Source of the DNA: Chenopodium formosanum | Lineage: Eukaryota > Streptophyta > Magnoliopsida > Caryophyllales > Amaranthaceae | Direction of reading: 5' to 3' | Assembly (NCBI GenBank): GCA_024500155.1 | Contig: CM044857.1 | Coordinates: 46,023,001-46,087,000, forward strand | Length of the DNA stretch: 64,000 nt | Shown here: in pieces, positions 22,811 through 36,700 of the stretch | How positions within the stretch are numbered: position 1 is the stretch's first letter | Layout of the letters: the number at the start of each line of letters is the position of its first letter | The notes under the pieces: generated by a model | What the model was told of the DNA's origin: nothing | The model's input: only the letters and a program-made list of their open reading frames with translations | Database searches by the model: none | Program-made: the position numbers and the translations under genes

Positions 22811-23569
22811 GAACCATCTCATTCATCCTTAATCATCATGTCTTAAGGCGAAGACGACACACCCTCAAATGACAAAAGTATTTTGTATGCCTTGTCCTTA
22901 GGCACAAATCAGCTACTAGTGTCGACTACAAATGACAGTAAATTACGAACAGAAGGTTGAGTAGTCACTAAGCAATTAGGATCACGTCAAGGGTTCATCT
23001 CAAAGGCAAGCAGTAGTCCCTGTGGTTTGCTTTAGAAACTATGAGCACTGGTGAGAATGAGATTGTGGTGGTACGTTCAGAGATCAAAAGTAATGGTCCT
23101 GCACTACTGTGTATGCTCTTTCTCGTTTGCTGATTGTTAGGTTATATACTTATATCTGTATCTGCATAAAATGATGGGCAAACACTGGTTTTCTCAATCA
23201 ACTTGTAACTGATGTACAGATATTTTGCGATTATTTCAGAGGTGTAGTAGAAAGGATACTCAACGGACCATCAATCATATAAACAGCGTGAATTATGTAT
23301 CGTTACTTTGTGCTTAATCTTATTTGAGGAATTAAATTAGTGATATTACTGTCATCTCTTAGATTAATTTCTGATACCTTTTTCTCAGATTGCAGAAGGG
23401 TGGAAATCATATACAATCTCTCCAGTATTCTTCTAGAGTGTAGCCGTGTGGGTGGATCAGCAGATCTGTTTATCATGGAACAAAATCCCACGCTGAATCT
23501 TTTTGGAAAAATACTCTATAATTAAAATATTTTTTCTACAAAAGAAAAAAAAGCACATTCTGCTCTGTC
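22811..23569. other. SWEETIE 3' flank, no separate gene seen
   Basis: Likely includes the SWEETIE 3' UTR on the minus strand. Unique-looking AT-rich sequence; the small frames here have no family features. Confidence 0.5.
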
Positions 23570-24707
23570 TCATAGGTGTCGGGATTCCGCTTCACTTGCC
23601 ATATCACTCTCTTCAGCTCCAGAAAACTCCGAGCAGCTGTTGATATTTCCAGGAGCCACAATACTTTCATTGTCAGCAGAGGCCTTGAGTACAGAATCAT
23701 TGGCAGAATCTGGGGATTGATCACTACGTAATTTGTCTACTTCTAAATGGGAAGCCTCAAGATCTGCTAAATTTTCTGGGGTCTGAAGAGCTGAATTGAG
23801 GAAATTTTCATCTGATGCTTTACTTGTCATCACACTATCTTGGTTAGCAGATAATTCTGAGCAGCTGTCGACATTATCAGGAGTCACAATACTCTCATTG
23901 TCAGCAGAACCCTCAAGTATAGATTTACCAGCAGATTCCAGGGACTGATCAGCATCCATTTGGTCTACTTCTAAATTGGAAGCCTCACAATCAGCCTTTT
24001 CTGGCAGCTGAAGACCTGAATTGAGGAAGTTGTCAGCTAGTAATGGATCTGCAGGCACCTGATAGCTCATCAAATCACTTGGACTTTCCTTGTTCATCAA
24101 ATCCTCCATCACAACATTGATTTCATTTACTTCTATTGAACTGTTGCTAGGTTGCTGAGAATCTGATGAGGCAAGATTGTTATTCGGAATGGACTCACCT
24201 CCAGAAATATAAGTTAAGTCATGGGATTCACCACTTTCAAATGATTTAGAAGATAAGTCATTACTTTCAGACTCAAGCACATCAATTTTCTGAGGTGATC
24301 CTTGAAGCACCTCTTCTTTATCATTTTGGAGAGGTTCAGAAACAGTCTCTTGTAAATTAGTAGAAGGTGCTGAGCCTGAAAACTCCTGAAAAGCATCATC
24401 TTTAAGCATGGAGGGGCTCTCAACATTTGATTCAGAATCCACAGTAGTTGCATTGGTTGCTGCAGCAAATGACTGAAAAGCATCCCAGTCATCGTCATCT
24501 TCAAAATCATCGTCAGTTTGATGTGGGGAACTTGCAGGAGAATTTCCCTCTTTACTTTCGTATGATTGATGTGGCAATTTGATTTCCAATGTTCCCGCAT
24601 TAGGTTTGACCTGCGTCGTCTGGTGTTCTTGTGTAACAGATGCACGGATAATATTCTGCGACAGAAGCACATTGAAAATGAAATGCCAAAAACCAATTGA
24701 GCATGAC

Positions 24708-24776
<69 letters not shown>

Positions 24777-27700
24777 GATACATTCTTCAATAACAAGAGG
24801 GGATCACATTGCTGACTCTGAGAATGTATTCACAAGGACATGATTTATGTATATACTTCATAGTGTATAACTTAACGAATCGAAACTTATTACACTTTTG
24901 AACACCCATCACAGTAAAGATGAAAGCTGCATATTCACGTAACCAACTTCATGGCTTGTACATACTGAGGGTCTTATCACAGTGTTAATCAGCAAGTCAA
25001 TCTGCCAGGGAAGAGGGCTCTCTTTATTCTAATACCCGGCATTGGCTGGATAGAATGCACTTAAGCCAGGGAGGGATATACCACAGCCCACACACCAAAT
25101 AAATTCCCACCAACCATTACACTTTGGTACATAGGAAGCTGTATCCACATCTGGTTCTCCTCACCTCACTAAAAGACATCCACGTAACTCCTCATTCCAC
25201 TTAAATTTCAATAGTAACATATTAGACTTTGGAGAACTGATAGCTTTAAGAGCAGAAAATCAATCTTGAGCTAAGTATATATTTTAAACCAAAAGATAAA
25301 AAAGGTGCAAGATGTGTAAGCTAGCTTCAGGAGTAATTCCTACCTGGATCTGTTGCCTTAGTGTCACAGGCATTCCAAGCAGAACCTCTTTCAGGTATTC
25401 TGCGGCAGAGGGAACTTGAGCAACATGAGAGACAAGTCTGATGGCAGTGTTTCTTAAGTCAACTGTTTCCTACAATAAATGCAATTAATAAAAGATTAGA
25501 ACTGTGAGTTCTAATTATCAATATTGACATTAAACATGCAATTCTAAAGAATCGAATCAAAAGCTTCCATGGTAATACCTCAGAAGGGCTATTTTCAGTG
25601 CTAGACAGTATCATGACAACTGCTTCCAGAATTAAACTCATAAGACCTTTTTGACACTCTACTTCCTTTGGAAGGGTTTGCATAAGTACCAAGGTTCTCA
25701 AACACTCCCCAGCAAGAGCAGCTGACTCTCTGGTTACAGGTTTCTAGCCACAAAAGCAATACTAATACATCAGACTAATGACATGCCAAATTCCAAATAA
25801 AAAGTAAAATAGGTCAACCACAATACCCTTATAATTTCCTGGATGACCATGAAGATATCGCTGAACAGTTCTCCAGTTAGCAGCAATGGGAAGGAGCTGA
25901 CTTTCGAATTAATACTTTTCTGAACCATGTTTTTGAGCACTTGCAATCCAATCGCTTGTACCTGAGAGAAAAGTCCCCACCATGAATTGTATACATGCAG
26001 TTAATACTGGCTGCAAACTTGTTTGCTATGCATAAATACAAAACATTCCCTTACCTGTAAATTAGCATCCATAATAACAAGCTGGATAGATCTAGTGCAA
26101 CCAAGGAAAGTAGCTACATTCTTAGCACTCTTTTTCTCTGGACAAAGTTCCATCTTATATACCAGGTCAGCAAAGGATAACATTTGCTCCAGGCAAAAAG
26201 CAAGCTTTGCGTACAGAAGCCTGCGTACATTGGACCTTCTATTTTCCAACAGATGTATCGCCTCAATGCAATCTTTAGCAAAATCACTGGTAAAGTTTTG
26301 ACAAGCACCAATGATACTTTGTAAATGATGGACATCATCAAGCTTTAGAACATATTTCTCTGCATTAAGAATGTATACACATATTTTTAATTATTTAATA
26401 AACTATATAGTGATGCATAATTAGCAGGCCTTAATAAGAAAAGGCTATGAGACCACAAGCTCAAGAATCAAATGTCTATATGTAAATACAAAAGTACATA
26501 TCATAACAAATTTCTTAATCATAAACGTAACAAAACTATGATTATTGCTAAATTAGAATTTATCCACTCATATAATATTAGTAGACAAATGTTACTCAGT
26601 CAAGGATGCAGGTGTCAAACCCGGGTATGGATCCAAGCTTTAACAGGATTATAATTTATAACTATAACTGTTAATAGGTGCCTAAATTTGTACTATATGG
26701 CAATGGAAACACAAGCAAGTTTATTTCTTTTTTCTATGGTATCTTTCATGTTTGTTTTTACATCACTTGTTTGCTTATTTAAGAAAAGGAAAGGAAGTAA
26801 AGATATGAAAGGTCCCCAAAAAAAGGGTAATGATATGAAGGGACATAATAGGGAAAAATAGAATACAGTAAAATTTATTAAGTTACCTCTTTGACCAGTC
26901 AACACTCCCTTAACAAGCAGTAAACCTTTTCTCTTCATAGCTTACCCTTGGCAAACAAAAAACCTTCTCCCTTCATAATATGAATTAAATACAAATGCAA
27001 CACTATAGCAGCAAGTATGATTGGCCACAATGAAGCTGTCATCTTTCTTCAGTGACTTAAAGCCCTAAGGTTTCGTTTCAATTGACGCCAATTTCCTAAG
27101 GTTTTTGAATGCAGTCCTATCAGATATAATTTATTGACTTTCATTTCCAGTTAAATTATGGTTCTGGGTCATTGAATGAGAGATCAAGGAAGCATAGAAA
27201 ACCCATCTTTACACAGAAAGAATTATCTAACTTGACAGTAAAGGAAATCATCACTGAATCAGCTTGAAATTGAGCTATGACTCAAATGAAATCTTACTGA
27301 AGTAAAATCACATTTTATTTTTATGCCTTTCCTAGAATTTGGATTCCTTTTGTGGGATGAACCACAATCCTTTTGTTTGTTCTGAGTCAGACCCATTTAC
27401 GTATCCATACCAGTCTCAAAAGTGGTACAACGTAGTTGATCGGAGAGTCCAAGAATTATTGTATAATATAAATATAACTGAAGTATCAAGGTTAACTAAA
27501 ATTCAAATGGAAAATCATTACCTTCAACAAAGCTGTTCAACAACACACAAATTTTTACAACAAACTCAACTGTCTTTGAGAAGCTTGCTTCCGTTGCAGC
27601 GCTTCGAGCACACTTGTAACCAGCTATCATGAATGCCAGGATCAAATTTAATTGGTTCTGTGCACAAAGAAATTATTATATAACAGCTGAAATATCAATA

Positions 27701-30700
27701 GCAATAGCATAAGCAAAATTTAATTAGTTCAGGAAGACAGAAATAACATACTGCATTTACAAAACGATTCAACAGAATCTTCGCAATGGTAAACAGCTCA
27801 GATATCAGACCCTCCCTACTGGATTTGTCATGTAAGATATCACCGGTACTGAAAAGGAAAATAAGAGGTTAGTTATGGGGTTTGATTGAATCATAGAAAA
27901 GTTCGAAAATATGTTAAATTTCATTACCCTGCAAAGAATTTGTAAAGATAAGCCAAACATAACTCCATTGCTAGACTGACAAAGCTGTCAATCTTGAGAA
28001 AATCATCTGGACTGTTATGAACAATCTATTCAAATAAACAGGTATTAGACGGCAAAAAGAAACAATGGCACCAAATAACATAAAAGTAACTAAATCCCCA
28101 CAGTCTTGTTAAGTTCCCTGCCTAAAATGATTGATGGGAAGATTAACAAATGTAAAACCATACCATACAAAATATATAACAGTCCCCAGCCCACCAAACG
28201 AAGGAGAAAATGGACACAAGATGGTCCTGGTTGAATTGTGAAATCATTCAGAACAATCATCTAGAATAACTTCATCTAAAGGCATGTGTTCTTAGAAAAT
28301 GAAAGCTAGATTTATATTGGTTGGATGGCTTCCAATGCCTTTCAATATCCTCTCAACTGCACCCATATGATATCTAGAGTCTAGACAAGATTAAATTCTT
28401 TTTATATTCAAAGCATATCTTTTCGGTTTTTATTATATCTTTCCACATTGTTACTCGACATAGCATTCTATCAAGGACCTTTACAGTTTTGAAATATATG
28501 TCACATGATGATCATTGATCAATTACTTTACTCTCTCCATTTCTGATAAATTGCATAGGCATTGAAACCTGACAAGTTATCAGAAGTTAATAGGATTTGA
28601 AAGGGTGGTCATGGTGTGTTTGTGGGGAAAGGAGTTTTGTCAACCAAACTTCACAATATTCTACTTAGAAGGAAGTAGCATTTGTCATGAAGTTGTAGGT
28701 CAACTATATGACCAATTAGTTACTAGATAAAACAGAGTAAAAAGAGTTAAGGAACAAATAAAAAGAAATAATGAGATTAATACAAACAAAACATGAATAG
28801 AGCTTTGACTACCTCAAATAAAGCAGATACAGCAAGTGTATCCCATGAATCTTCCTCAACACCAGCATAAGTGAGGGCCTGAATTGAGCAGAAGTTAGAA
28901 CAGAGTTCGGATGCTGTATACCAATACAGGAAATTGCTTGTGTTCTATGTTACCAGGTCTTAGGTAGAGTTCATGCATTAGTACATCTTGTGCCCAATTT
29001 GTCAAAAGCTTAATGTTTTTAGCACAAGCACATATGTACGGACTTGACATTATAATATTGTATTCTTTCAGTTAAACTTACAACGTGCCTCTTTGTCACG
29101 TGGTTTAAGGAAGAAAATAAAGAAGGTATACTGATAAATTGTACAGAAAAAGTTCAACCATGAGTAAGAGGAAAGGTTTGACTTATCAAGGCTTTAAGTT
29201 ATTTGCTTATTTTAATTATTTTGTCCATTCACTTTAATGTTGCAAGTCAAAAACAGAGAAACATTATCCTTGAAGTTTCATTTGGCAATGTTTTTACACA
29301 AGAGCACACTGTATATCACTCAGCCTCAAATTTCAGCACAAAAATGAAAGAAGACACAAATAAACAGCATTAAAGGTGTCAAAACCGAACCGACCCGAAA
29401 AAATTATCCGTTTCGAACTGTAACCGATCCGATTTGATCCGAGAAAATCAGGACCCAAACCCGATTTGTAACAAAACTGAACTTGACCCAAATCCGAACT
29501 TGATCCGATCTGAACTTGACCCGACACCAATTTGATTCGAACTAAAAACACAACCCGAATCCGATTTGACCCGACCTGAACTCAAATCGAACCGATTTGA
29601 CCCGATCCGAGCTCAACCCGATCCGAAATTGACCCGAAAAATAACCGATCTAATCCGATCTATTTTGACCCGAACTGATATCAACCCGATCTGATTTTAA
29701 CTCAATTTTGTTTTTTACCCAATCCGAATATAACCCGACCATAATTAATTATTGACCTTTTTATTCCAGTTCTTATACTAATATATTTACTAATTATTAA
29801 TAAGTTAACTTATTTTACTATAAAGAAATAATCCGAAGTAACAAGTTTACTTCATGTACGTACCAATTATATAAAATTACTTTCTAAGCTTTATATTCGT
29901 CTCATCTAAAAGATGACATTGAAGATTGTACAATTGAAGATTTGTAATAACCTTAAAAGGATGACATTCTTATTTGTATATATCACCATATGTAACTATC
30001 ATTTGTCAATATATCACTTGCTCATTATTTATCGTTTCACTTATATAGGTATGATAGGTCATCGATAATTATTCAATCTCAATTTGCCTCAAATATACAA
30101 ATTACACATAACTTGATCAAATAAGAAAACTAAAACTTCGTACTTCGTAATTAATAATCAAACGATAAAAATATATATACGACTTGATATTAACCCAATA
30201 ATAAGGTAAAAACTCAATAATAACTCTAGTTTAAAAATAACCTTATTTGGATATGAATTTGGTCAACTCGACCAAAATCCAGCCAAACACAGAAAGGAAT
30301 TTAATCGAAATTGACCAATTAATGAATCAACGGATAATCAAACCAAACTTGACCGAATCAAAATCATCCCAACTGAAATCAACCCGGCCCAAATTCATCC
30401 GACCCGAAATCAACCCGGTTAAACCCGATCCGAATTTATCCGAACTGAAAGTGAACCGATCTGGAGTTGACCCGACCCATATCCGATCCGGAATCGATAG
30501 ACCATGACCCGAACTTGACCCGACCCGACCCGACCCGATCCGAGTAAAAACAATAATTTTGACCCGAACATATTTGATCTGAACAGACCCGACCCGAATA
30601 AACCCGACCCAAACTCCATTCGGTTATCCGAATTAACACCTCTAAACAGTATAGAGAAAGAAAAGGAAAAAAATTAAGCAGCCACACAGGAGTCGACTCC

Positions 30701-33700
30701 GGGAACCCTAGCCATAAGCCCACAACCAAATTGCCTCTCCTTGTTGAACAAAAGTCAAAGTTTTATAAATGATGGATTGCACTTTCATTTCATAGATCTA
30801 AGGATTCCTCTCAAATGCTAGACCTGAAATTCCTCAAATGTGCATTTTATGGAAGCTAATACCTAGGCAAGCCTCGGACAAATTATTTGAGGCACTAGTA
30901 AAAAAATGTCTCTCTTTCTCTCAAAATAAGAGAGGTAAATGTCCTTCCAGCCATACAAAGAAGGGTGCCAACACCGAAGTAAATTTGGAAAAAAAAGAAG
31001 ATTTAGAAACAAAGTAAACCATCCTTATTGACATATGCATAATTCTCCCAGAAAATTGTTAAGATTTCTAAGAAAACAAAATAACAATGCAAGAAGCAAA
31101 CCGCCAAGAATGCACAAAATTATACTTTGGCATGTTGACCACATACTCCTCAGTCCCAATTGGCCAATACAGTGCTTTCCCTACAAAGTGTTACATAATC
31201 CAATCCTTATCATTTATCAAATGAGTGAAACTTTCTTACATTGCCCATGTCAATGTCCGTTGATCAGCTCAGATAATCCAATCCATATAACTGGAAGCTG
31301 ATAAACTAACAACTGGAAGTTGCCAAGATACCTTCAGAAGGACTTAGAATACACAGTGGGACAAATTGTTTATATATCAAAAGAACGGCTAGCGGTGGAT
31401 GCAGGTCATATTTTACATCCTACTTAACCCAGTATTATGACATATCCCACATTATACCTCTATTATTCAACAATTGATAGCCAGTTTGTCACATCCTCAT
31501 TAAATAGCCCAAAATCAAACTCAGATTGAGAATGTATGAAAACCACAAGGGCACCCTGTCTATCTGTAAAAAGCCTTCTGCACCAAAAGGAATTTCAAAG
31601 AATACAAAGGGAATAGAGAAGAGAGATGGAAAGCGAATCAACATACCTGCAGTAATTCTCTACAAATTTCCGTTGTAAGGAACCCCATGCTGAAGAAATT
31701 TTCAGCACATAAAGATCGAAAAACTGGAAGCAAAATCTCACATAACTTCAGAGTTAGGGGCTTTGTTTCTTCAAACTGTGACTCAACGGAAACAGATTTA
31801 TCTAAAGCTAATGGCAATATTTGCTTATCAACAGTAGCATTTTGCCCCTGAAAAAGAAGCAGCAAAGATAATCCCCATAAGAACTTGAATTCTTCAGAAT
31901 TCAGTTCAACCATACTGTATCCAGACACAAGGTTCTTCATCATTTTATCCTCAGTTTGGTCCAATGACTTGTTCACACTGATATCTATAGGAACAGCATC
32001 TAAAGAAACTGCTTGCAAAATAACGGGCCAAGATTCGTCTAGACATGGTTTCAAATTTGAAGCAACCAGGGGTGACTTGATTCCCTCAAGAAATGGTTTC
32101 CACTGCAACATTAGATAATGGTCAGAACTGAAATTTAGGGAAGTAATGTTTAACAATAGGACTTCAAGAATGAAGCAGTAGAGCTATGATCACAAAATTC
32201 TGACTTACACTTTTCTTTAAGTGAAGGTTAAAGCGAAGATAACAGTAGTCCTTCAGAACCCCAATCCAGCGTTTTCCTAATATAGAGGAGCTTTTGGAAA
32301 ATAGAGGAAGAAGCGCCATATACTCATCTGGAACGTCAGCATGGTTTCCCCTCAATAATGTGTATGTATAACATTTTAGAGAAGCATGTGCAGCAAGCAA
32401 TCTTATTTTGATCTATAACCACATAATTAAACATTTGTCATAAACTAAACTAGATCAAACTAGACAACATAATCCAGAAATAAGAAGACAATGAAATTTT
32501 ATAGATAATCTTTAACTAATGTAATGCAACTAAATCAAACCTTGCAGGACACCCATTCTGCAAAAGAAGGATAATAAAGGTCTTCAAAATCATTCAGTGG
32601 TCTAGAGATCAATGAAAATATTCTCTTAACGGCAGCTTGATCTCCACGGATTATACCACTAGTCAATATCTGGAAAAAAAAAAAAAAATTAAATATCCTT
32701 AAAATTAAAGAAAATGATAGAAGTAAAGACAGTGTAAGGCAAAGGTTTTAGTCTGAACCTTAGTTGCCAGTTGCAAGCCTGCCTCTAGAAGAATAGGGCT
32801 TGAAGACATGTTCAAAGCAGAGCGAAGGGCAGATACAAGTTGAGCCTGACAAAGTAAGTTCACAGTCACAGCGTTAATTTATCATGTCGATTAAGCTGTT
32901 GTCCAAAAACCACTTTTTAAATTCAGTTAGATTTCTTTATTTATTTCCATATCACCCTTTGTTATATCCTTGCTTGTTACCACCTGAATTGACCATTTTG
33001 CCCTTATGAATGCACTACATCATAATTATCTTCCTTAAGGGCATGAGAAGAAGAGAACTGATGATAAAAGATAGAATTTAAAGGTGATTTTCTTATAAGA
33101 CAATGATTTAACTAGTGGTTTTCAGCATTTAATAAACAAAAAAACACTCATTTTTAATCAGAGGAACCTGGTAAAAATAAAAGGGAAGCAATAGCATGGT
33201 GCAATTGCAGGGATTACTCCATGTGATGTACCTGATATTGTTCTAATAGAAGCCCTCCCGGGAGTTCAGGATCAGGTGCTTCTCCAAACTGATAGTGATA
33301 AAGAAAACGTGGATTCAGTAAACAAGATGATATAAGCACATTCTTTAAACAAGATGATATCAGCTTCAGGAATGCACTAATTATTAGTCACCATTTTATT
33401 TTTAAAATAAGTAACAAGATGACATTGTTTTCCAGCCTCTTCCACAACTGTTGTATTGAGCATGCCAAGTTACCAACCCCTTCTTCAATTTGTACACACA
33501 ATTTTTTTGTCCAACACACTAACAATAGATTTACAGACCAAGGAAAGTGGAAAATCAGTGGGTGGATGTAAGAAAAAGGTAGATAAAGGGCCTGTTCTCT
33601 TCAGATTATTTTCAGTTCAGTTCAGCTCCAATAAATTCAGTTCAGTTCTTAATTTCCTTCTCTCATAAAATATTCAGTTCAATTCAGTTTAGTTTAGCTC

Positions 33701-36700
33701 TAATAAGTTCATCTCAGTCAATCAGAACAAGCCCAAAGTAAGAGAGGGAAAAGTGGGTGTGTTAGAAAAAGGTCGTTTAATTGTGACATAATGGCAAAAG
33801 ATGTTTAACAAACTAGGATGAAAGTAGAAGCGGGTAAAGCAACAGCTAGTTTCGATTTGTTTTTTTGGTCCCAAAATGGCTTCCACACTTTGATAACTTG
33901 TTGCAATTGACATACACTAAGATATTTATATTCCTTCCATCATACAATAGTTGTCAATAGTCATCCTAAAGTACTTGTCAAGCTTCTAATAATACTGAGT
34001 TTAATCATTAAATATATCACAAAATCATAAAAATTGCCTCTTTTCCAAAACTAATTAAATGGCGGAGACAATAAATGATATTCTCTTAACTGTATTTTCA
34101 TTCCATATGTATGATAACTATTATAGGATGAGAAGAGTAACTAATTACTGCAGTTAGAACGACTAGTTTGTGTATAAATCCTTTTTGACATGACCCAAAG
34201 ATTTTTATGGAAAAAAAAAAACATAATTATAATAAACAAGTCTTAACTATGAAGAGCACAGCAGAATAATAAGAACTTTTAGCTCTCTTGTACAACAGTG
34301 ACCATAAATGCTTTGCAAGTTTGCATACACTTCTTTTTTTTTTTTTTTTTGAGGAAAGTTTGCATACACTTCTATATCATATAGAAATTTCTCACAGCCT
34401 TGGCATAATAAAATTCAATTATGGTGTTGATGATCAAGTGCCTATCATTTCCCCTTTTTTCTCCAAATGCCATTGCTTATTCTAAGTTTTTGACAGAAAG
34501 TTATCAGCTTTGTGCATGCCCTACCTTGTCCATGATTGTAGATAGAAGTCCTACACCAATGGGCTGCATGGACTCAAACTTGATGGTACTAATCTGAAAA
34601 TTTGACAGATTTTAATAAAGCTATTAGAGTTGGAGCTAGGTAAAATGCAAAAGCCCAACAACTACAGTTTTAACAACAGTACCTGATAAGCTAATGATAC
34701 TAGCTCCTGTAATTGAAGAACAAGCCAATCACCAGAGGATGGTCCCTTTTTCTGTTTCCTAGCCAATGATAGATCAAAATGTGCAGGATTCTTTCCAGCA
34801 GCTGTTGGCAAATGACTTAAGCACCTGAAATTCAACTACAACAAATAAGAGGCATGGAGAAGTGCACGGATATTGCTTGTATGAAGTAAGAATACATATT
34901 CACTCATGTGATTTTGTGACACATCAGCAATTCTTTCCTTCTGAGTAGAATCACAACCTTTAATCCCTCTTGAAATCTGAGGCCAAGAGAGGTAAAAGCA
35001 GCCTTACAACTTTACATGGATGGTCTAATATTCTAAAATATTCTTACCTTCTTATTGCAAATCTAATTCATCATTCACAAAAACTATATCAGCTATGTAA
35101 TTTAAAATTACTATAGCAGCAACAACTGATAAAAGCACAAGATATTTGCCAAAAGCAAGAGGACATACTCAGCAGCAAATACCCTTGTCTTGTATCTAAG
35201 GTTCTTTTCCCTTTTTGTATTTACACTAAATGCATCTACAGAATAGTCTTCATTTGGCATGGTTTTACCACTGGCGACCATATTTTCATCATCTTCTCCA
35301 ACATCTAACCCTGTGTCAACTTCTGAAGCATTAGTCGGATCTTTCTCAGTGCAGCTATTGATTACAGAATCTCTAGATGATGTTGCAAGCACCTGGAAAA
35401 GATTAACTGAATTAGTAAAAAGGACAATGTAAAGATTCCCAAATTATATATTAAAGACAGCCAAATCATGCATAGTCAGATAAAAGGAAAAATACACACA
35501 TTTGGATGTTCATATTCTTGGTTAAAAAAAGGGAATTTTATTAGATTAAACATAAATCATAACAATCTTTGATGATGAATCTATGACCTGATGTTCGAGC
35601 ATCAAGTTTGAATGTTTGAGATAATGCCTCTCTCTTTATCAGGGTACCTGTAACGAGTGTAATCTATGTTTTCTTTGGGTAGACTTAAGCAAAACCTTCG
35701 GATATAGACAGCATTTCCTCTGATTTTTGTGCACACACTAACTAAAATGTCTGAATCCACTAGTTTTCTGGTATCCAAAATCATTTAGAAGACAAAATTT
35801 TCCAATGATAGTGAAGGCTATTGTGCAGACAGCAGTTCAGAAAGATTGAAACACTCATGATGCTTTCTGATGCAAGGGTCAAAACCAGCCTTGTCACCAA
35901 ATGTTTTTATCAGTTTCAAGGGCCACTAGATCCTGGTCCCTACCTCTTCCTTCATTGTGAGGCGAATTTGGGTTGAAAAGCTTTGGTTGCATACAGCTTC
36001 TTGATGGGTCATACATAAGCCACTGAAATGGATTGATTATTGAAGAGCCATAGCAGGTGCTTTGGAGGTGTGTGCTTATGGTATTTAATGGGTTAATCAT
36101 ACGCCACTGAAATGGATGTTCCCAGATACGATTTGTTTCTGTTATCCCTTTGAGTACTTAAGCCCTTATCTACAGATACCAGAACCTATTAGACCTTATA
36201 AAATATTTAAGGTGAAAAAAATAGATCCCAAGTGTAGAATACACCCTATTGACCTTTTAAACAATCATTTACTATGTTTTGTAAGCCTTCAATCCAAGCT
36301 TGTTGAGTGTTTCCTGCGATTTCTGCCTTCATCATAGCATATGCCAAGTGTTCTGGCTATAGATTTTATAATTGGTCTTGAAGGTTTATATTAGTTATTG
36401 ATTCCTCTATTTTAGATAATTCCTGATTGTTTTCTTGGACCAAAATTTGCTGACTCAGACTTGAAATTTAATGTACTTCTTGCTATATATATATATATAT
36501 ATCTTGTAAATTAATTCCATAAAATCAGTGCCATTTGACTATGTATAGACTTTGAGTTACTAACAAAATATCAAGATCTTTACGGAGTGGGGGAATTTCA
36601 ATTACCACTTACCAGTTTCCGGCATACTGATATCCAATGAGAAGGGCAGGTGGGACCGGATGCATAAAGCAATCGCATAATTGTGGATCGTATTAAGCTC

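Noticed and set aside
24214..24815. Open frames rich in Tyr-Ile repeats across the (AT)n tract on both strands
   Set aside because: They are translations of a microsatellite and, on the minus strand, run from intron 47 into exon 48; the true exon starts at 24655 after a CAG acceptor.
29333..30729. Gly/Ser/Val-rich frames on the minus strand and Pro/Lys-rich frames on the plus strand
   Set aside because: They are translations of the degenerate CCCGACCCGA blocks in intron 39, not genes.
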